From contig CM029660.1 in NCBI GenBank assembly GCA_017311315.1, forward strand, positions 32,218,410-32,282,409: a stretch of 64,000 nt of DNA, in the 5' to 3' direction. Positions 33,735 to 45,141 of this stretch are shown here, one piece after another. Position 1 is the first letter of the stretch. Every line of letters begins with the position of its first letter. Source of the DNA: Dendrocalamus latiflorus (Eukaryota > Streptophyta > Magnoliopsida > Poales > Poaceae). Under the pieces are notes generated by a model. That model saw only the letters and a program-made list of their open reading frames with translations. It was not told where the DNA came from and ran no database searches. The position numbers and the translations under genes are program-made.

Positions 33735-34533
33735 TTATCGACGGAGTACCGGATTGCGCATATACTTTTGCATGCGTCCACCTTGCCCGCAGTCGCTGAA
33801 GCACTGTAGGATCATGTTCCATAACGGCACAAATCATTGCTTGATTGTAGGGAGTATCATGGCGAAGCATGGAGTATGCGTGCATCTCGTCAACTTGATT
33901 AGACATCATGCATACATGCAAGCTGGTTTAGTGAGGTAAAGTATACACGTAGAGGACGACTGGAGGAGGACGATATAGTAGCAGTAGAGCAAGGAGAAGG
34001 ACCCGGCACAGCATGTGCAGGAGTCAGAAGGCTCCCTGCTCGCCAATAACGCCATGTGCTGTGCATGCACGCATATGCGTTTGGACCACGGCCTAAGCAG
34101 CGGTTAGCTTAAGAAATGGTGCTTTGACCCACCATATAAACGGAGTCCGTGGAACTTAGGCCTGTTTGTTTCCACTTAAGATTATGATAATCTAGCTTTA
34201 TAATCATAAGTGGAAACAAACAGCCCAGATTATAAGGTAACTTATTATAATCTAATAGCCCAGATTATTATAATCTAATAAGCTCAAAAAAGGAGCTTAT
34301 TTCAGCTTATAGATCCACCTTTTATCTTAATGACCATAAAACTTTACAAAAATTACCCACCTTTGCCATTCATCCAATCTTCTCCCGTGCGCCTCTCCCG
34401 TGCGGGCGTGCGGCTCCTTCCGCTCCTCTTCCAATATCCTCCAAATATCCCGTCTCCAAATCTTCCTCTCCTCTTCCAATCTCCCGTGCGGATCCCATCT
34501 TGCAATCTTCCTCTCCTCTTCCAATCTTCCAAA

Positions 34534-35073
34534 ATGGATCTGCAAGATTTTGATGATGCGGAGGCCGGCCTTGCCCGCGCGCTTGCCTACCGGGATTCCC
34601 TTGTGCGAAGCCCCGTGGTCGCCGAGGAAGTCGCTGGGAGGGGCGGCGCTGGCCAAGGCGGCGCCGGCCGGGGCGGCGTCGGGAGGGGATGTGGTGCCGG
34701 GAGAGGCCGCGGAGTCGCGGGAGGCCGAGGCGTCGTGGTCAGCAGCCTAGGCGCGGGCGGCGGCCTGGGCATGGGCGGCGACCTCGGGGGCGACGACCTA
34801 GGCTTGGGCGGCGGCCTCGGTGTGGGCATCGGCCACAGGGGTGGCGGGCTGGGCACGGGAGCAACCCTCAGCGGCGGCGGGCTGAGCACGGGAGCGACCC
34901 TCAGCGATGCCAGCCTCGGGCGAGGTAGCCTGGGCACCGGTGCCGGCCTTGGGGACGAGGACCTCACAGCCTACGGTGTGGATGACGGTGCTCCCCACCT
35001 TCGGTGCAGCGTCGAAGACGGGGATCTGCTGAAGGAGAGGATGCCGACATTCCAGCACATGTATGCTTCCTAA
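34534..35073 (+). CDS. Gly-rich frame of the PIF element (uncertain coding)
   Basis: A plus-strand frame starts near MDLQDFDDAEAGLARALAYR (ATG at 34534). It continues into Gly/Ala/Arg-rich repeats (GGLG, GRGG units) and ends at 35073. In PIF/Harbinger elements the first ORF usually encodes a Myb/SANT protein; no SANT motif is recognisable in this part. It could be the first exon of that protein or compositional noise. Confidence 0.35.
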   Translation: MDLQDFDDAEAGLARALAYRDSLVRSPVVAEEVAGRGGAGQGGAGRGGVGRGCGAGRGRGVAGGRGVVVSSLGAGGGLGMGGDLGGDDLGLGGGLGVGIGHRGGGLGTGATLSGGGLSTGATLSDASLGRGSLGTGAGLGDEDLTAYGVDDGAPHLRCSVEDGDLLKERMPTFQHMYAS

Positions 35074-35435
35074 TGTTATCTTCATCAATCCCCATCTCTT
35101 CTGGCTTGTCAAAGCATGTATGATTTGTAGATGTGCTTCCAAAATCACATAGTTTCCATGCACCGAAGGTTCATTTCTGAGGTTCCAATTGCCACTAGCA
35201 TTTCTGAGGTTCTGAGGCTTCAATGCCGTTAAAATCTGATGGGCATAAAAGAACAGGGCATGACATTTAATCGTATAGCCAGTTTAATTATACTGCCCAG
35301 GATTTCAATACAGCATGGAGTTCATCTTCCTGTATACCTAGTGAGTTTATTGGAGGAGGAGGTGCAGGGGCTGTTGGAGGAGGTGGAGGGGCTCATGGAG
35401 AAGGGGTTGGAGAAACACATGTAGGACATGGATCA

Positions 35436-35795
35436 TTGGGGAGCAAATCAAAAGGTACCAATCCATTAAAGAGAGGTTCAAGTAGCACTGCTACTAGCCC
35501 ACAAAAGATAGGAAAGAACCCCATGGTTAAGATAATGAAGGGTATTCATAACACTTTGGAGAACAATTGTGCTATTGCCAACAAGGTGATGCAAGGTGAA
35601 TTGAGGTACAATTCCATTAAAGAAGTGATGAACTTGGCTGTGGCGTGCGGGACAGCAGAGGGAACTGCAGAACATTTTATGGCTACCCAACTATTTGTGA
35701 AAGAAGAACACCGTGATATGTTCAAAACATTTACCACCAAGGAAGGAAGGCTTGATTGGTTGAAGAGGTGGTGTGTGAAGGAAGACTTGATGTAG
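35436..35795 (+). CDS. PIF/Harbinger ORF1 C-terminal part (Myb/SANT-like accessory protein)
   Basis: The frame encodes a basic start (MGSKSKGTNPLKRGSS), a helical segment with GIHNTLENNCAIANKVM, and an end MATQLFVKEEHRDMFKTF followed by EGRLDWLKRW. I associate this C-terminal pattern with the Myb/SANT-like proteins that accompany plant PIF/Harbinger transposases. The N-terminal DNA-binding part is not evident upstream, so the ORF is probably a downstream exon or truncated. In the family this protein helps the transposase bind ends and enter the nucleus. Confidence 0.5.
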   Translation: MGSKSKGTNPLKRGSSSTATSPQKIGKNPMVKIMKGIHNTLENNCAIANKVMQGELRYNSIKEVMNLAVACGTAEGTAEHFMATQLFVKEEHRDMFKTFTTKEGRLDWLKRWCVKEDLM

Positions 35796-35999
35796 TAGTC
35801 AATCCAAATGTTTGCAATCACTTTGTGTTAATTTATTTATTTGCATGAACTTATCTACTTTGAGTTGGTTATGTAATATTTGGTTGAACCTTTGTTTGAC
35901 AACATATGGTTTCTATAAACTTATCTACTTTGAGTTGGTTATGAAATATTTGGTTGGACCTTTGTTTGACAATATTTGTTTCAATGTATGTAGATTGAC

Positions 36000-37222
36000 T
36001 TGTATGAGAGTGATGAGGATGAAACATTTGTGGTTGCACGGAATCAACTTGACATGATGAAACAATATGGAGCAGTAACTTGTGCATTTGGTACATACTA
36101 TACTGAAACTTATTTGAACAAATCAGAGAGAATTGAACTAGATGAGTCTGGTCATGATTGGGTTATGAAAACTCTTAGAGTTCCAAAAGATTGCTATGAT
36201 ATGTTTAGGATGAGTATGCCACTATTTGATAGATTGCATGACTTGTTGGTGACGTCTTATGGTTTGAAGTCAAGCAACAAGATGTCTTCTATTGAAGCTT
36301 TGGGTATGTTTCTATGGACTATTGGGGCTCCTCAGTCATTTACTCAAGTGAAAAACAGATTTGCGAGGTCAAAAGAAACAATTAGTAGAAAATTCAATGA
36401 AGTGTTGGAAAGTGTTTACCTCCTATCAGCAGATATTGTCAAACCTAGAGATCCAAACTTCACACAGATACACCCAAGACTGCTAGGTTCCTGGTTTTAT
36501 CCTCATTTTAATAACTGTATAGGTGCAATAGACGGCACTCACATACCGGTTGTTGTGCCTTCGGCAAAGGTGGTTCAACATGTTGGTCGGTATGGTTATT
36601 CCACTCAAAATGTGTTGGTGATATGTGACTTCGACATGAGGTTCACTTTTGTTGTTGCGGGATGGCCTGGATCAGTACATGACATGAGGGTGTTCAATGA
36701 TGCTTTACGTAAATATGCCACGCGGTTCCCACATCCTCCAAATGGTATAGTAACATTTTTACTAGTTATCTCAAAAAGTTGCATACTGTAGCTATATCTC
36801 AATGTGTATGTTTACATTTTGTAGGACAATTTTACCTTGTCGACTCAGGCTATTCAAATCGACTGGGTTTTCTAGCTCCATACAAAGGGACCAAGTATCA
36901 TTTACCAGAGTTTCGAAATGGACCACGCCCTAGTGGCAAGAAGGAGGTATTCAACCACTTGCATTCATCACTTCGTAATGTGATTGAGCGATCTTTTGGT
37001 GTGTTAAAGATGAAGTGAAGAATTTTGTTGGACTTACCAAGTTATCCAATGCTCAAACAAACCAAAATAATACATGCATGCATGACACTCCATAACTTCA
37101 TTCGGGATAGTGCTTTGAGTGATGAAGAGTTTGACCGATGTGATCGAGATGAAAACTATATGCCGATGCCTTCCTCTCATGTGGGTTCAAGTCAATTGGG
37201 AGTCAAAATAATTTGTTTGTAA
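36000..37222 (+). pseudogene. PIF/Harbinger transposase (DDE_Tnp_4) with one in-frame stop
   Basis: Exon 1 is 36000-36744 and exon 2 starts at 36825; the intron has GT-AG borders and keeps frame. Catalytic residues are visible: Asp in GAIDGTHIPV, Asp in YLVDSGYSN and Glu in NVIERSFGVLK. The helix-turn-helix-like N-terminal part (KMSSIEALGMFLW to SKETISRKFNEVL) is present. A TGA at 37016-37018 interrupts the frame right after FGVLKMK, where related proteins have Trp. The frame then continues to 37222 with RILLDLPSYP and MTLHNFIRDS. Only this one lesion is seen, so inactivation looks recent. Confidence 0.88.
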
Positions 37223-37545
37223 GAGCATATTTGTACGAACATATGATCATGGATATTTGAATAATTAAGCTTTTCTACCACTTATGTATTCAAATTCTTA
37301 TGTTACTAATGTTTTGCAAGTCCAAACTAATAAAAAAGCATATCATAAAAGAATAAATAAGTCACCAAAAAAGGTCAAGGGCATTGTAGTCTTTAAACAT
37401 TCGAATACAACAATTCATAACTCTGATAATCCAGGCTGCCAAACACCTGACAGCTTATTTCCCACCAGCTTATTATAATCTAGCTTTTATAATCCCCCAC
37501 CTATAAGTTGGATTATAATAATCTTAAGTGGAAACAAACAGGCCC

Positions 37546-39718
37546 TTAGGGTCTGCTTTTTATAGCCGCGGTTTATGATTTTTCGTTGAAATTTTTAAAT
37601 TTTGTCTCTTCATGACAAATATTATGGAGAGAAATACTCGTTTGCAATTTTGGCAATTGCAGATGTTGAGCTTTTAACATGTACTATAATTAGTTTATAG
37701 ATCCGTCTTTAAAAATACCATGTTTAAAAGTTAGATAGCCTAATAAAAACCAAAAAATACTTTTAGAAACCGCAAAGAACAGACACTCAGCACTGCGTGT
37801 GCGTGCTGCTTTGTATGCATGTTTGATTTGTCCGGAATCGAGTGACCAGCTGCTACATATATCCACCGCCTTGTACTGGCGCCGGTGCTGCAAAAGCTCT
37901 CGCGCGCATCCGGATCCGTTCCCATATCCGTTTACGGGCTCGCTCCATAGCCGTGCCTTCGGACTTTTAGCCATTTCAAATACGATATCTTCTTAATGTA
38001 GATTTTTGTTCTTTTTATTATCCGTAAAAGTATAACAATATTTTTTTCTATTTTTCTTTATTTTTAATTCAATATCTTACAAAAAAAAATTACAACTACT
38101 ATAATACTATTTCAGCTAAAAACTACTGCTAAAACTACGGCACTGTAGAACAGATCCTCTATATGCAATCAGTAAGCCAAGTAGCAGCACCATTGTACGT
38201 GCAGCCATGTGCTGATGTACACTTTATACGCGTGCCCTTTTCCTTCACGTACTTGTTGACGAGGGTTGGTCTCTAAAAGTTTTTGGAGGAGGCTATAGGT
38301 GACAACAAGTGTAACAACAACGAGAATGCTGTAGCTGATAGTTTATGGTTATAGCTAATAGTTTTTAGTTCTAACATAACCATTTTATGAACAAACTAAA
38401 TGACGATAAGCTAATCAACTGCTTCAAAAAAGTTATCATAATAAGTTGTTTCAAATCATCATGTTTATTTGTTCGTAGGAATCCATCAGCCATAAGCTAG
38501 GGCCTGAACGTGCGCTTGTGCTTCGGATAACCCCCATCGAACGCCCAATGGTGCCATGTTAACAGAGGTACATACCACGACCTACCAGGGCAGTGGATTT
38601 AACTCCAAGATGGAGCGCATCAGCACAACCCACCACACAGTTGTTGCCCGGATCAACTTACTTTGGTTGAAAAGATGTGGTTCAGAAGAGGTAGCCATCG
38701 AGTTGTTTATACATATAGCGTTGTAGCGTAATTTTTTAAAATTTGGTCCGAAACCTCCTTTTTTGAAAAATAGTCCCGTTCCTAAGCTTGGTAGACGTGA
38801 CAGACGATATGTGTCATCCGTCGTGTCACCAAGGTTCAGCTGTGGTAGGGTGCGCGAATGCAACATGAGAAGGCTTGACGTGGCAGGTGGTGGTGCCCGT
38901 AGGGCTACCGAGCTCCCTAGGCTCGGTAGCTCTGCTGCCACGGGTTGCAATGCATGGCGCCTGGTGGCCGTTCGCCCGTTGAACCTTTTATTTTGTAATA
39001 ACTAACGCTACGAATGAAAAAAAAATCTGATTTTGTTAGAATTCTTCTAGAGAGGCGCAATGAGGGGTTTGGATGGGCAGATGAGCCAATAGCACGAACT
39101 CTATCTTTTAAGTAGTACAGATATGTTATTGCAAAAAATTATAGCAATAGACCATGTATAGCTTAACATAGCACTTCAAATGTAGAACCATACAACACCT
39201 ATATGACGTGGCGATCATCCAGGCGACGTAGACGTGGCTGGTTGCCATGGTAGTGGTAGCTGCAATTACAGTTTGGGTTAGCACAGCAGCAAAATGGGTG
39301 GTAGTCACTGTCGAGGTGTACCACCTCCTTATTGTTCCTCTCTTTGATTCTCTGCCTGTGGAGCTCGTCATTGTTGGGTCTCTCGGTCTAGAGCTCCTCC
39401 TGCACTCAATACATGCGAGTGACATCTGAACCGCTTGGTCATCGGCATTTTGCATGCATTCTTAATTGATTGAGGAAAATGTATGTGCACGTGCATATTA
39501 GTGCATATGGAACTGCATGACATGGAAGCTCAAGGTTGTTTATTAGGGCATGTATAACAATTCTTCTCGTAGGTTGTCTTCATATCTATCCATGTCATTA
39601 ACCTACAATGTTAGAGATAACTACTCCAACAGCTCATCTTTTAAAACTGGTCTACAATAATCATAACAACATTTTACAATTTTTCTACCTCCAAACCCAC
39701 GTGTCACACTCAATACTA
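37546..39718. other. Intergenic, no gene recognised
   Basis: AT-rich stretches at 37560-38120 and 38280-38460 contain phrases like GGTTTATGATTTTTCGTTGAAA that resemble MITE ends, but no element could be closed. Frames have no recognisable similarity. Confidence 0.45.
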
Positions 39719-39721
39719 TGG

Positions 39722-41030
39722 GCCTGTTTGGGACTGCTCTGCTCCAATTTTTTTAGCTCTGCTCTACCAACTCCACCATGGAGCAGCTCCACTGTGGAGT
39801 TCCTGGAGCAGGTGGTCCTGTTTGGCACGCAGCTAGCTCCAGCTCCAGGAATGTGAGGTTTCCCTGAGAAAGATCCAATGTGCCCCTGAATGATGTTTGA
39901 TGTATGTTTTGATGTCTGCGGAGCATACGTAATTGAATTTTTTTTTTGCCAATTGAAATATGATGTGAAATATTATAATCACAATTAATTTATTCGATAA
40001 AACCAAAAAACAAATATTTTGGTCAAATAATTCTATCCTTTTGTCCCGGCGCCGGACGAGTTGGAGGAACAAGACCAACACAAGCAGCACCGGCCGACAG
40101 AAGCAAGACGTCGATGTGTTCGCCAGGTGCTCCGCAACGTCAGCTGCCGCGCGCGCCTCGGCGAGCTCCTCGCCATCGTCGGCCCCAGCGGCGCCGGCAA
40201 GTCCACTCTGCTCGAGATCCTCGCTGGCCACCTCCAGCTCTCCCCGCAGTCGGACCTCCTCGTCAACGGCGCCGTCGCCGACAGCGCCGATTTCCGCCGC
40301 GTCTCCGGCTACGTCACCCAGCGCGACGTCCTCTTCCCGCTGCTCACCGTGCGCGAGACGCTGCAATTCAGCGCCCGCCTCCGCCTCGGGGCGCGTGTCC
40401 CGCCCAAGGACATCCTCGCCCGGGTGGACGCGCTCATCGACGACCTCACCCTGGGCCGCGTCGCTGCCACCAGGGTCAAGGACCTATCAGGCGGCGAGCG
40501 CCGCCGCGTGTCCATCGGTGTGGAGGCCGTGCACGACCCCGCGGTGCTTATCCTCGACGAGCCCACCTCCGGGCTTGACAGCGCGTCCGCGTTCCAGATC
40601 GTGGGCGCGCTCCACGCCATGGCAGAGTCGCGCGGGCGCACGGTGGTACTCAGCATCCACCAGCCGGGCGCGCGCATCGTCAAGATGTTCGGCTCTATTC
40701 TCCTGCTCGCCGGTGGCTCCGTCCTCCACCACGGCACCGTCGACGCCGTCCGCTCCCTGCTCGCCGCCACCGGCCTCGACCTGCCCCCGCACGTGGACAC
40801 CGTCGAGTTCTCCATCGACTCCGTGGAAGCGCTCCGCATCCTCCGTGGAAAAGAAATCCAATCGGTACGGAGGAGAGGAATTGTGTAATGGCAGTGGTGG
40901 GTAATTTTTCACCAACTCCACGAGGAGTTTGGAAACCTTTGTTTGTGGAGTACCCCTTGAGGAGCTCCATAAAAAACGTGGAGTTGGCCTCTAACTCCAC
41001 CTTTTTCTTGGAGCGGAGTTTTTGGAGTTA
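39722..41030 (+). mobile_element. Gene-capture DNA element, incomplete, carrying an ABCG ATPase fragment
   Basis: The left edge GGGCCTGTTTGGGACTGC (39722) resembles the left end of the neighbouring AHL-bearing element. The right part (40890-41020), read inverted, matches the subterminal region of that neighbour (around 41175-41260: CTCAAGGGGT, GTGGAGTTGGTGAAAA, TTACCCACCA). The outermost right terminal repeat is missing where the AHL element begins at 41031. Closure as one element is an inference. Confidence 0.45.
40061..40888 (+). pseudogene. ABCG half-transporter ATP-binding domain fragment
   Basis: An open frame of 276 codons covers one complete ABC ATPase domain: Walker A GPSGAGKST, signature LSGGERRRVSIG, Walker B AVLILDEPTSGLD and H-loop SIHQPG. 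Family members export lipids or hormones across the plasma membrane. Here no transmembrane domain follows, and no in-frame ATG precedes Walker A: the frame opens after a TAA at 40028-40030 and the first codon is TTG. It is therefore a captured gene fragment, not a functional transporter. Codon use is GC-rich, as in the grass donor gene, while the flanks are AT-rich. The open frame over 276 codons suggests recent capture. Confidence 0.8.
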
Positions 41031-42323
41031 GGGCCTGTTTGGGAGAGCTCCACCAGCTCCAGATTCACGAAAAACAGATCCGGATTCACTTTTCCAAGCC
41101 AAACAGTTCTAGCTCCAGCAGCTCCACCGTGGATCTGCTCCACCAAAACCATGGATCTGGCTCCAGATCCACCAAATCCATGGAGCACCTCAAGGGGTGC
41201 TCCACCAAACTCAAGTTGGTGGAGTTGGTGAAAATTACCCACCATGCCACTGATTACACACCAAAAAAACGATTCATTTTATTTCCCGTCTTTCTCGTCG
41301 CTGCGCCGTCCTCCCGTCCTCCCCTGGCCGCCGTCTCCTCCCGCTGATATGAGCGTGTTTAATGCGTTGTTTTTTTACTGGAGGTTTATAGCCATCATAT
41401 GTGCGCAGCGCAGGTGAGGAGGGGAACAGGAAGCTAGGAGGTGGAGGCTCGAGAGATCAAGAAGCTGGCGGCGAGCAAGTGGTGGGAGCGCGCCGATGAG
41501 AGCGCCATGGCTGGGATGGACCCCGGCAGCGGCGCCGGCGGCGCGTCTCACTACCTGCAGCTCCTCCGTGCGCAGCAGCAGCAGCCATCTACGCCACTCT
41601 CCCCGGCCTCCCACGTCAAGGCGGACCAGCGCTCCAGGCCGTCGCCGGACAGGAGCCCCGCCGTCGGCGCCGACTCCGAGCCGGGCGGGGGCGGCGCTGA
41701 CCAGCAGCCGTCGTTGTCGGCCATGGTGCAGGGGGAGGGCGGCGAGGGTTCCGGCGGGCCGGCGCGGCGCCCGCGCGGGAGGCCACCGGGATCCAAGAAC
41801 AAGCCCAAGCCGCCCATCTTCGTGACGCGGGACAGCCCCAACGCGCTCCATTCCCACGTCCTCGAGGTCGCCGCCGGCGCCGACGTCGTCGACTGCCTCT
41901 CCGAGTACGCGCGCCGCCGCGGCCGCGGCGTCTGCGTGCTCAGCGGCGGCGGCGCCGTCGCCAACGTCGCGCTCCGCCAGCCCAGCGCGTCGCCCCCGGG
42001 CAACCTCGACGCCACTCTGCGCGGGCAGTTCGAGATCCTGTCCCTCACCGACACGGTGCTGCCGCCGCCCACGCCGCCGGGGGCCAGCAGCCTCACCGTG
42101 TTCCTCGCCGGCGGGCAGGGGCAGGTCGTAGGGAATTCTTTTTTTTTCATTTTGCCCCCTGACGCGTGGGGCCCAGGTGGAAGTGAGATAGAGAGGGAGG
42201 TGGAGCTGTACCAAACACTTTGACGAATCCCAGATCCACGATGGAGCTGCTCCACGGTGGATCCAGGTGAATCTGGTGGATCTAGGTGGATCTGGAGCTG
42301 GTGAAGCTCTCCCAAACAGGCCC
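41031..42323 (+). mobile_element. PIF/Harbinger-type non-autonomous element carrying an AHL gene fragment
   Basis: The left end GGGCCTGTTTGGGAGAGCTC and the right end read inverted, GGGCCTGTTTGGGAGAGCTT, are terminal inverted repeats matching over about 28 of 29 bp. TTA is found immediately outside at 41028-41030 and 42324-42326. The 1293-bp unit encloses a GC-rich gene fragment and has no transposase. Confidence 0.85.
41507..42223 (+). pseudogene. Truncated AT-hook nuclear-localized (AHL) protein gene fragment
   Basis: From ATG 41507 the frame encodes MAGMDPGSGAGGASHYLQLL, Pro/Ser-rich sequence, the AT-hook RPRGRPPGSKNKPKPP (about residues 87-102), and most of a PPC/DUF296 domain (SPNALHSHVLEVAAGADV, VLSGGGAVANVALRQ, FEILSLTDTVLPPP). 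AHL proteins bind AT-rich DNA in the nucleus as trimers. The PPC domain breaks off after GGQGQVVG, where the core motif and last strands should follow. The frame then runs into element sequence and stops at 42221-42223. It is a captured fragment. Confidence 0.85.
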
Positions 42324-42326
42324 TTA

Positions 42327-43959
42327 GACCTGTTTGGTTAGCGAAGTTGGGAGCGGAGCGAGCTGCCATCCACCCCATACCTCATCGCCGGCCGGCCCCA
42401 CCTCTCCCTTTTCTCACTCCTCGCCCACGGAGCTTGGCGCCAACCCTCCACCTCTCCTCAACGAGCTCACTGGCCACCCCCTCCACCTCTCTCCCTCACC
42501 AGCGGGAATCGCCGCCCCCTCTACATCCCTTGCCTCTTCTCAACAAGCTTGCCGTTCTCCCTATCCCTCACTGCCATTTCTCCACCTCCGTCACCATCGA
42601 CTCCTCCCCATGCACTCCTCACCCACGAAGCTCGCCTCCGCTATCTGCAGATCCGATCGAACTTGGTTGAATCCACATCATTGGAGTCCAAATCTGATAG
42701 GACCTGACAAGAACGACATCACCATTATATGATGTGGGTATGATTCGTCGTCTGCGCTATATCTCCACCATCTGCCTTTTTCTCAACATATCAGCCTCAC
42801 CCCCTCATGGCCACGGCTAGATCCAAACTATGCACCTCTACATCTGGCCACGCCGGGGCTGAAGACTCTCTCGGTGCGAAGATGCGTGCTCCACAAAATA
42901 CATCCGAAAAACGACGACCCCACTTCAATTAACAAAATGTGTCATCGCTTCCGTCTTGATTCGCGCAAAGCGCTGGTCGCATCAAGAAACAACGGCCTCT
43001 TTTCTCTCTCCATCTAGAACTTTGCTGGTATAATAGCTGCTGGTGTGATATTAATATCAGAGAATGCCCTTACACCGCTAGCACCTCGAGCTAGTCCTGA
43101 GATCTCACGTCTTGTCCAAATCAACACCGAATAATTTTTTAGTGGAAGAACATCAATCAGGTTCTCCATCTAAATGCTACTGGCTAGGAAGGGATTCAAT
43201 TTATCATATGTACGTACCGTGGCGTGTGGGCTGCGAGCTCTTAGATTCGTGCGTGGGGTAGACGCTGTCTCCTCCCGATCGAGCAACTGATCTGTTGGGC
43301 CAATTAAACAAGTCGTAATCATCACACGACGATAATATTTAGAGCGTTCCATCGTACAGTATGTGAATATGGCCTGCCAGAGGTGGCATAGATGGATTGT
43401 TTTGTTCTGTGGTTTATGATTTAAAGTTTTAAATTCTAATTATTTATGATAGATAATACTTAAAGAAAATAGTCACTTGTGATATTAATGATATAGATAA
43501 ACTCAGTATATTTTTACTATAATATTTCTGTTAGTCTTATTTTAAAAACACACTGTTAAAAGCTATCTACTGATCAGCACAAACTATAATTGAAAACAAG
43601 CACGACGAGAGGAACAAAAGGGCCATGTTGCAGGATGCGTGTGTATGGATCGTGATCTTCCCCGAACGAGTGGCTGTCCTTTCATCGAACAAACTAGTAC
43701 TACTAGCTTAATCACGGAGATGAACCGATTCTGTCGTGCAGTAGTTGTTTGGGTATGTAACTAATCTTATTTTTGATGTCAATTAGGCCCAACCGGAAGG
43801 TAGGAATTTTACATGAATTTTATAGAAATTTTCCTGTAAGTAATTTAAATACGCGTAGCATCTCAAAGTTGAAACAGCAATGATAGGAAACGTAACTCTC
43901 GTAGTGGTAGAATTGTTGAGCCCTATTTGAAACATTAGATTTTTTTCGATTCCTATTAA
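42327..43959. other. Intergenic; possible third element end at 42327
   Basis: GACCTGTTTGGTTAGCG directly follows the TTA at 42324-42326 and looks like another PIF-type terminus. No opposite end was found. The rest (42400-43900) has no recognisable gene. Confidence 0.35.
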
Positions 43960-44239
43960 GGCTCCGCTCAGTTGGGCTGAAAAGCTGTGGTTTATGACTG
44001 AAATTGCACTGTAGCGGCTGAAATTTCACTGTAGCTAAAGGTAACTTATTTGGTGTAATTAAATCTAAAAAATTTAAAAATAAAAAATATGCTAGCTCAA
44101 TACGGACAACGCAAACGAATACGGGAAAAAAGAACAGGCAAAAAAGCTCAAAAAAGCTAAAAATTCAAAAAAAGACGAAATTTATGAATAGTAAAAAAAT
44201 AATCTAAAAGTTAGAAGCTGAAACTGAAATGAGCGGGGC
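43960..44239. mobile_element. AT-rich MITE family copy 4 (best preserved)
   Basis: Left end GGCTCCGCTCAGTT and right end, read inverted, GCCCCGCTCATTTCAG are terminal inverted repeats. TTAA is found on both flanks (43956-43959 and 44240-44243), so a TTA or TTAA target duplication. Contains the family motifs GTAATTAAATC, GCTAGCTCAATACGG, AATACGGGAAAAAA and GAATAGTAAAAA. Confidence 0.8.
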
Positions 44240-44243
44240 TTAA

Positions 44244-45128
44244 ACAGTTAGATAGAAACTCCAACGTGTTGGAACAAGGACTAGACTTTTGGATGCTCAT
44301 CCACAGGCAAGCCCAACGGTTTGAAAGCTCTCCAAATAGCCTACTCAATTTTGACAAGCCTAGCCCATTATATCTTTTGGGACCATGCGTAATCAAATGC
44401 ATCCTTTCAAGAAGAGAACTGTGCAACCCAATATCAGAATTGCTTCTCAAATCTCAACAAAGTACTACAATATTAGCATTGTGATGTATATGTGGGGACA
44501 CTTATAGGTTGCAAGAATATCGTAGAAGGAAACCAATCCAATTTCGGCAGGAGCACATGAAAATCCAAAGTCCCTGTGTCTTTGATAGGAAGAACGGAGC
44601 AGTGGACAGCCCTGCAGCCAGGCGAGGTGAACAGCGATGCATCTCTCCCACCGACCTGATACGGATTGCCTGGCCATCACGTGTTGGAGATCCGAATAAC
44701 CTCTGCTCCCTGCTGATCTATTTCTTTAGTTGCTACTTGTTGGATCCACCACTGGTCCATAGCATCATTCAAAAGGCGCAAAATCTTGGTGGTTTTGTGG
44801 ACCAATTCCAGCTTACGCACAGTAGACAGAGAATTTCATGGATATGGTCGTTGGCACGCTTACACCTTGTTTTTGCAGAGCTTCACCGTTCTGAATAAAC
44901 AGCAGAACATGCTGCCTGTTTTTTTTTTTTGTTTATGTCTGCTACTAAGTGTGATTGGTTGGGTGGACGACGGTTGATGGGATGGAATAGGATGATCTAG
45001 GATTAAGTGGGATGGGATAGTACGAGATGTTGTTTGATTGGTGTGATGGGGTGGCTGGGATGATATAATTTTATGTTTGGTTCAAGAGACAAAGATGGAT
45101 GAGAGTGGATGGAATAACCCCCCGGTGT
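44244..45128. other. Intergenic, no gene recognised
   Basis: Frames on both strands lack recognisable domains. A minus-strand transcript unit covering 44480-46095 cannot be excluded but could not be assembled. Confidence 0.4.
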
Positions 45129-45141
45129 GGTTATCACTGGG

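Larger units (their letters stand above)
34159..37545 (+). mobile_element. PIF/Harbinger DNA transposon, about 3.4 kb, nearly complete
   Basis: Terminal inverted repeats start GGCCTGTTTGTTTCCACTTA on the left; the right end read inverted is GGGCCTGTTTGTTTCCACTT. CTTA is present on both outer flanks, which fits the 3-bp TTA target duplication of this superfamily. It carries a Gly-rich frame and a SANT-type accessory ORF remnant upstream of a DDE transposase. The left terminus is itself a small palindrome (34159-34225): the terminal 27 bp recur inverted within 70 bp. Confidence 0.88.

Noticed and set aside
40061..40888. A functional intronless ABCG transporter gene.
   Set aside because: There is no in-frame ATG before Walker A and no transmembrane domain, and the flanks are transposon subterminal repeats.
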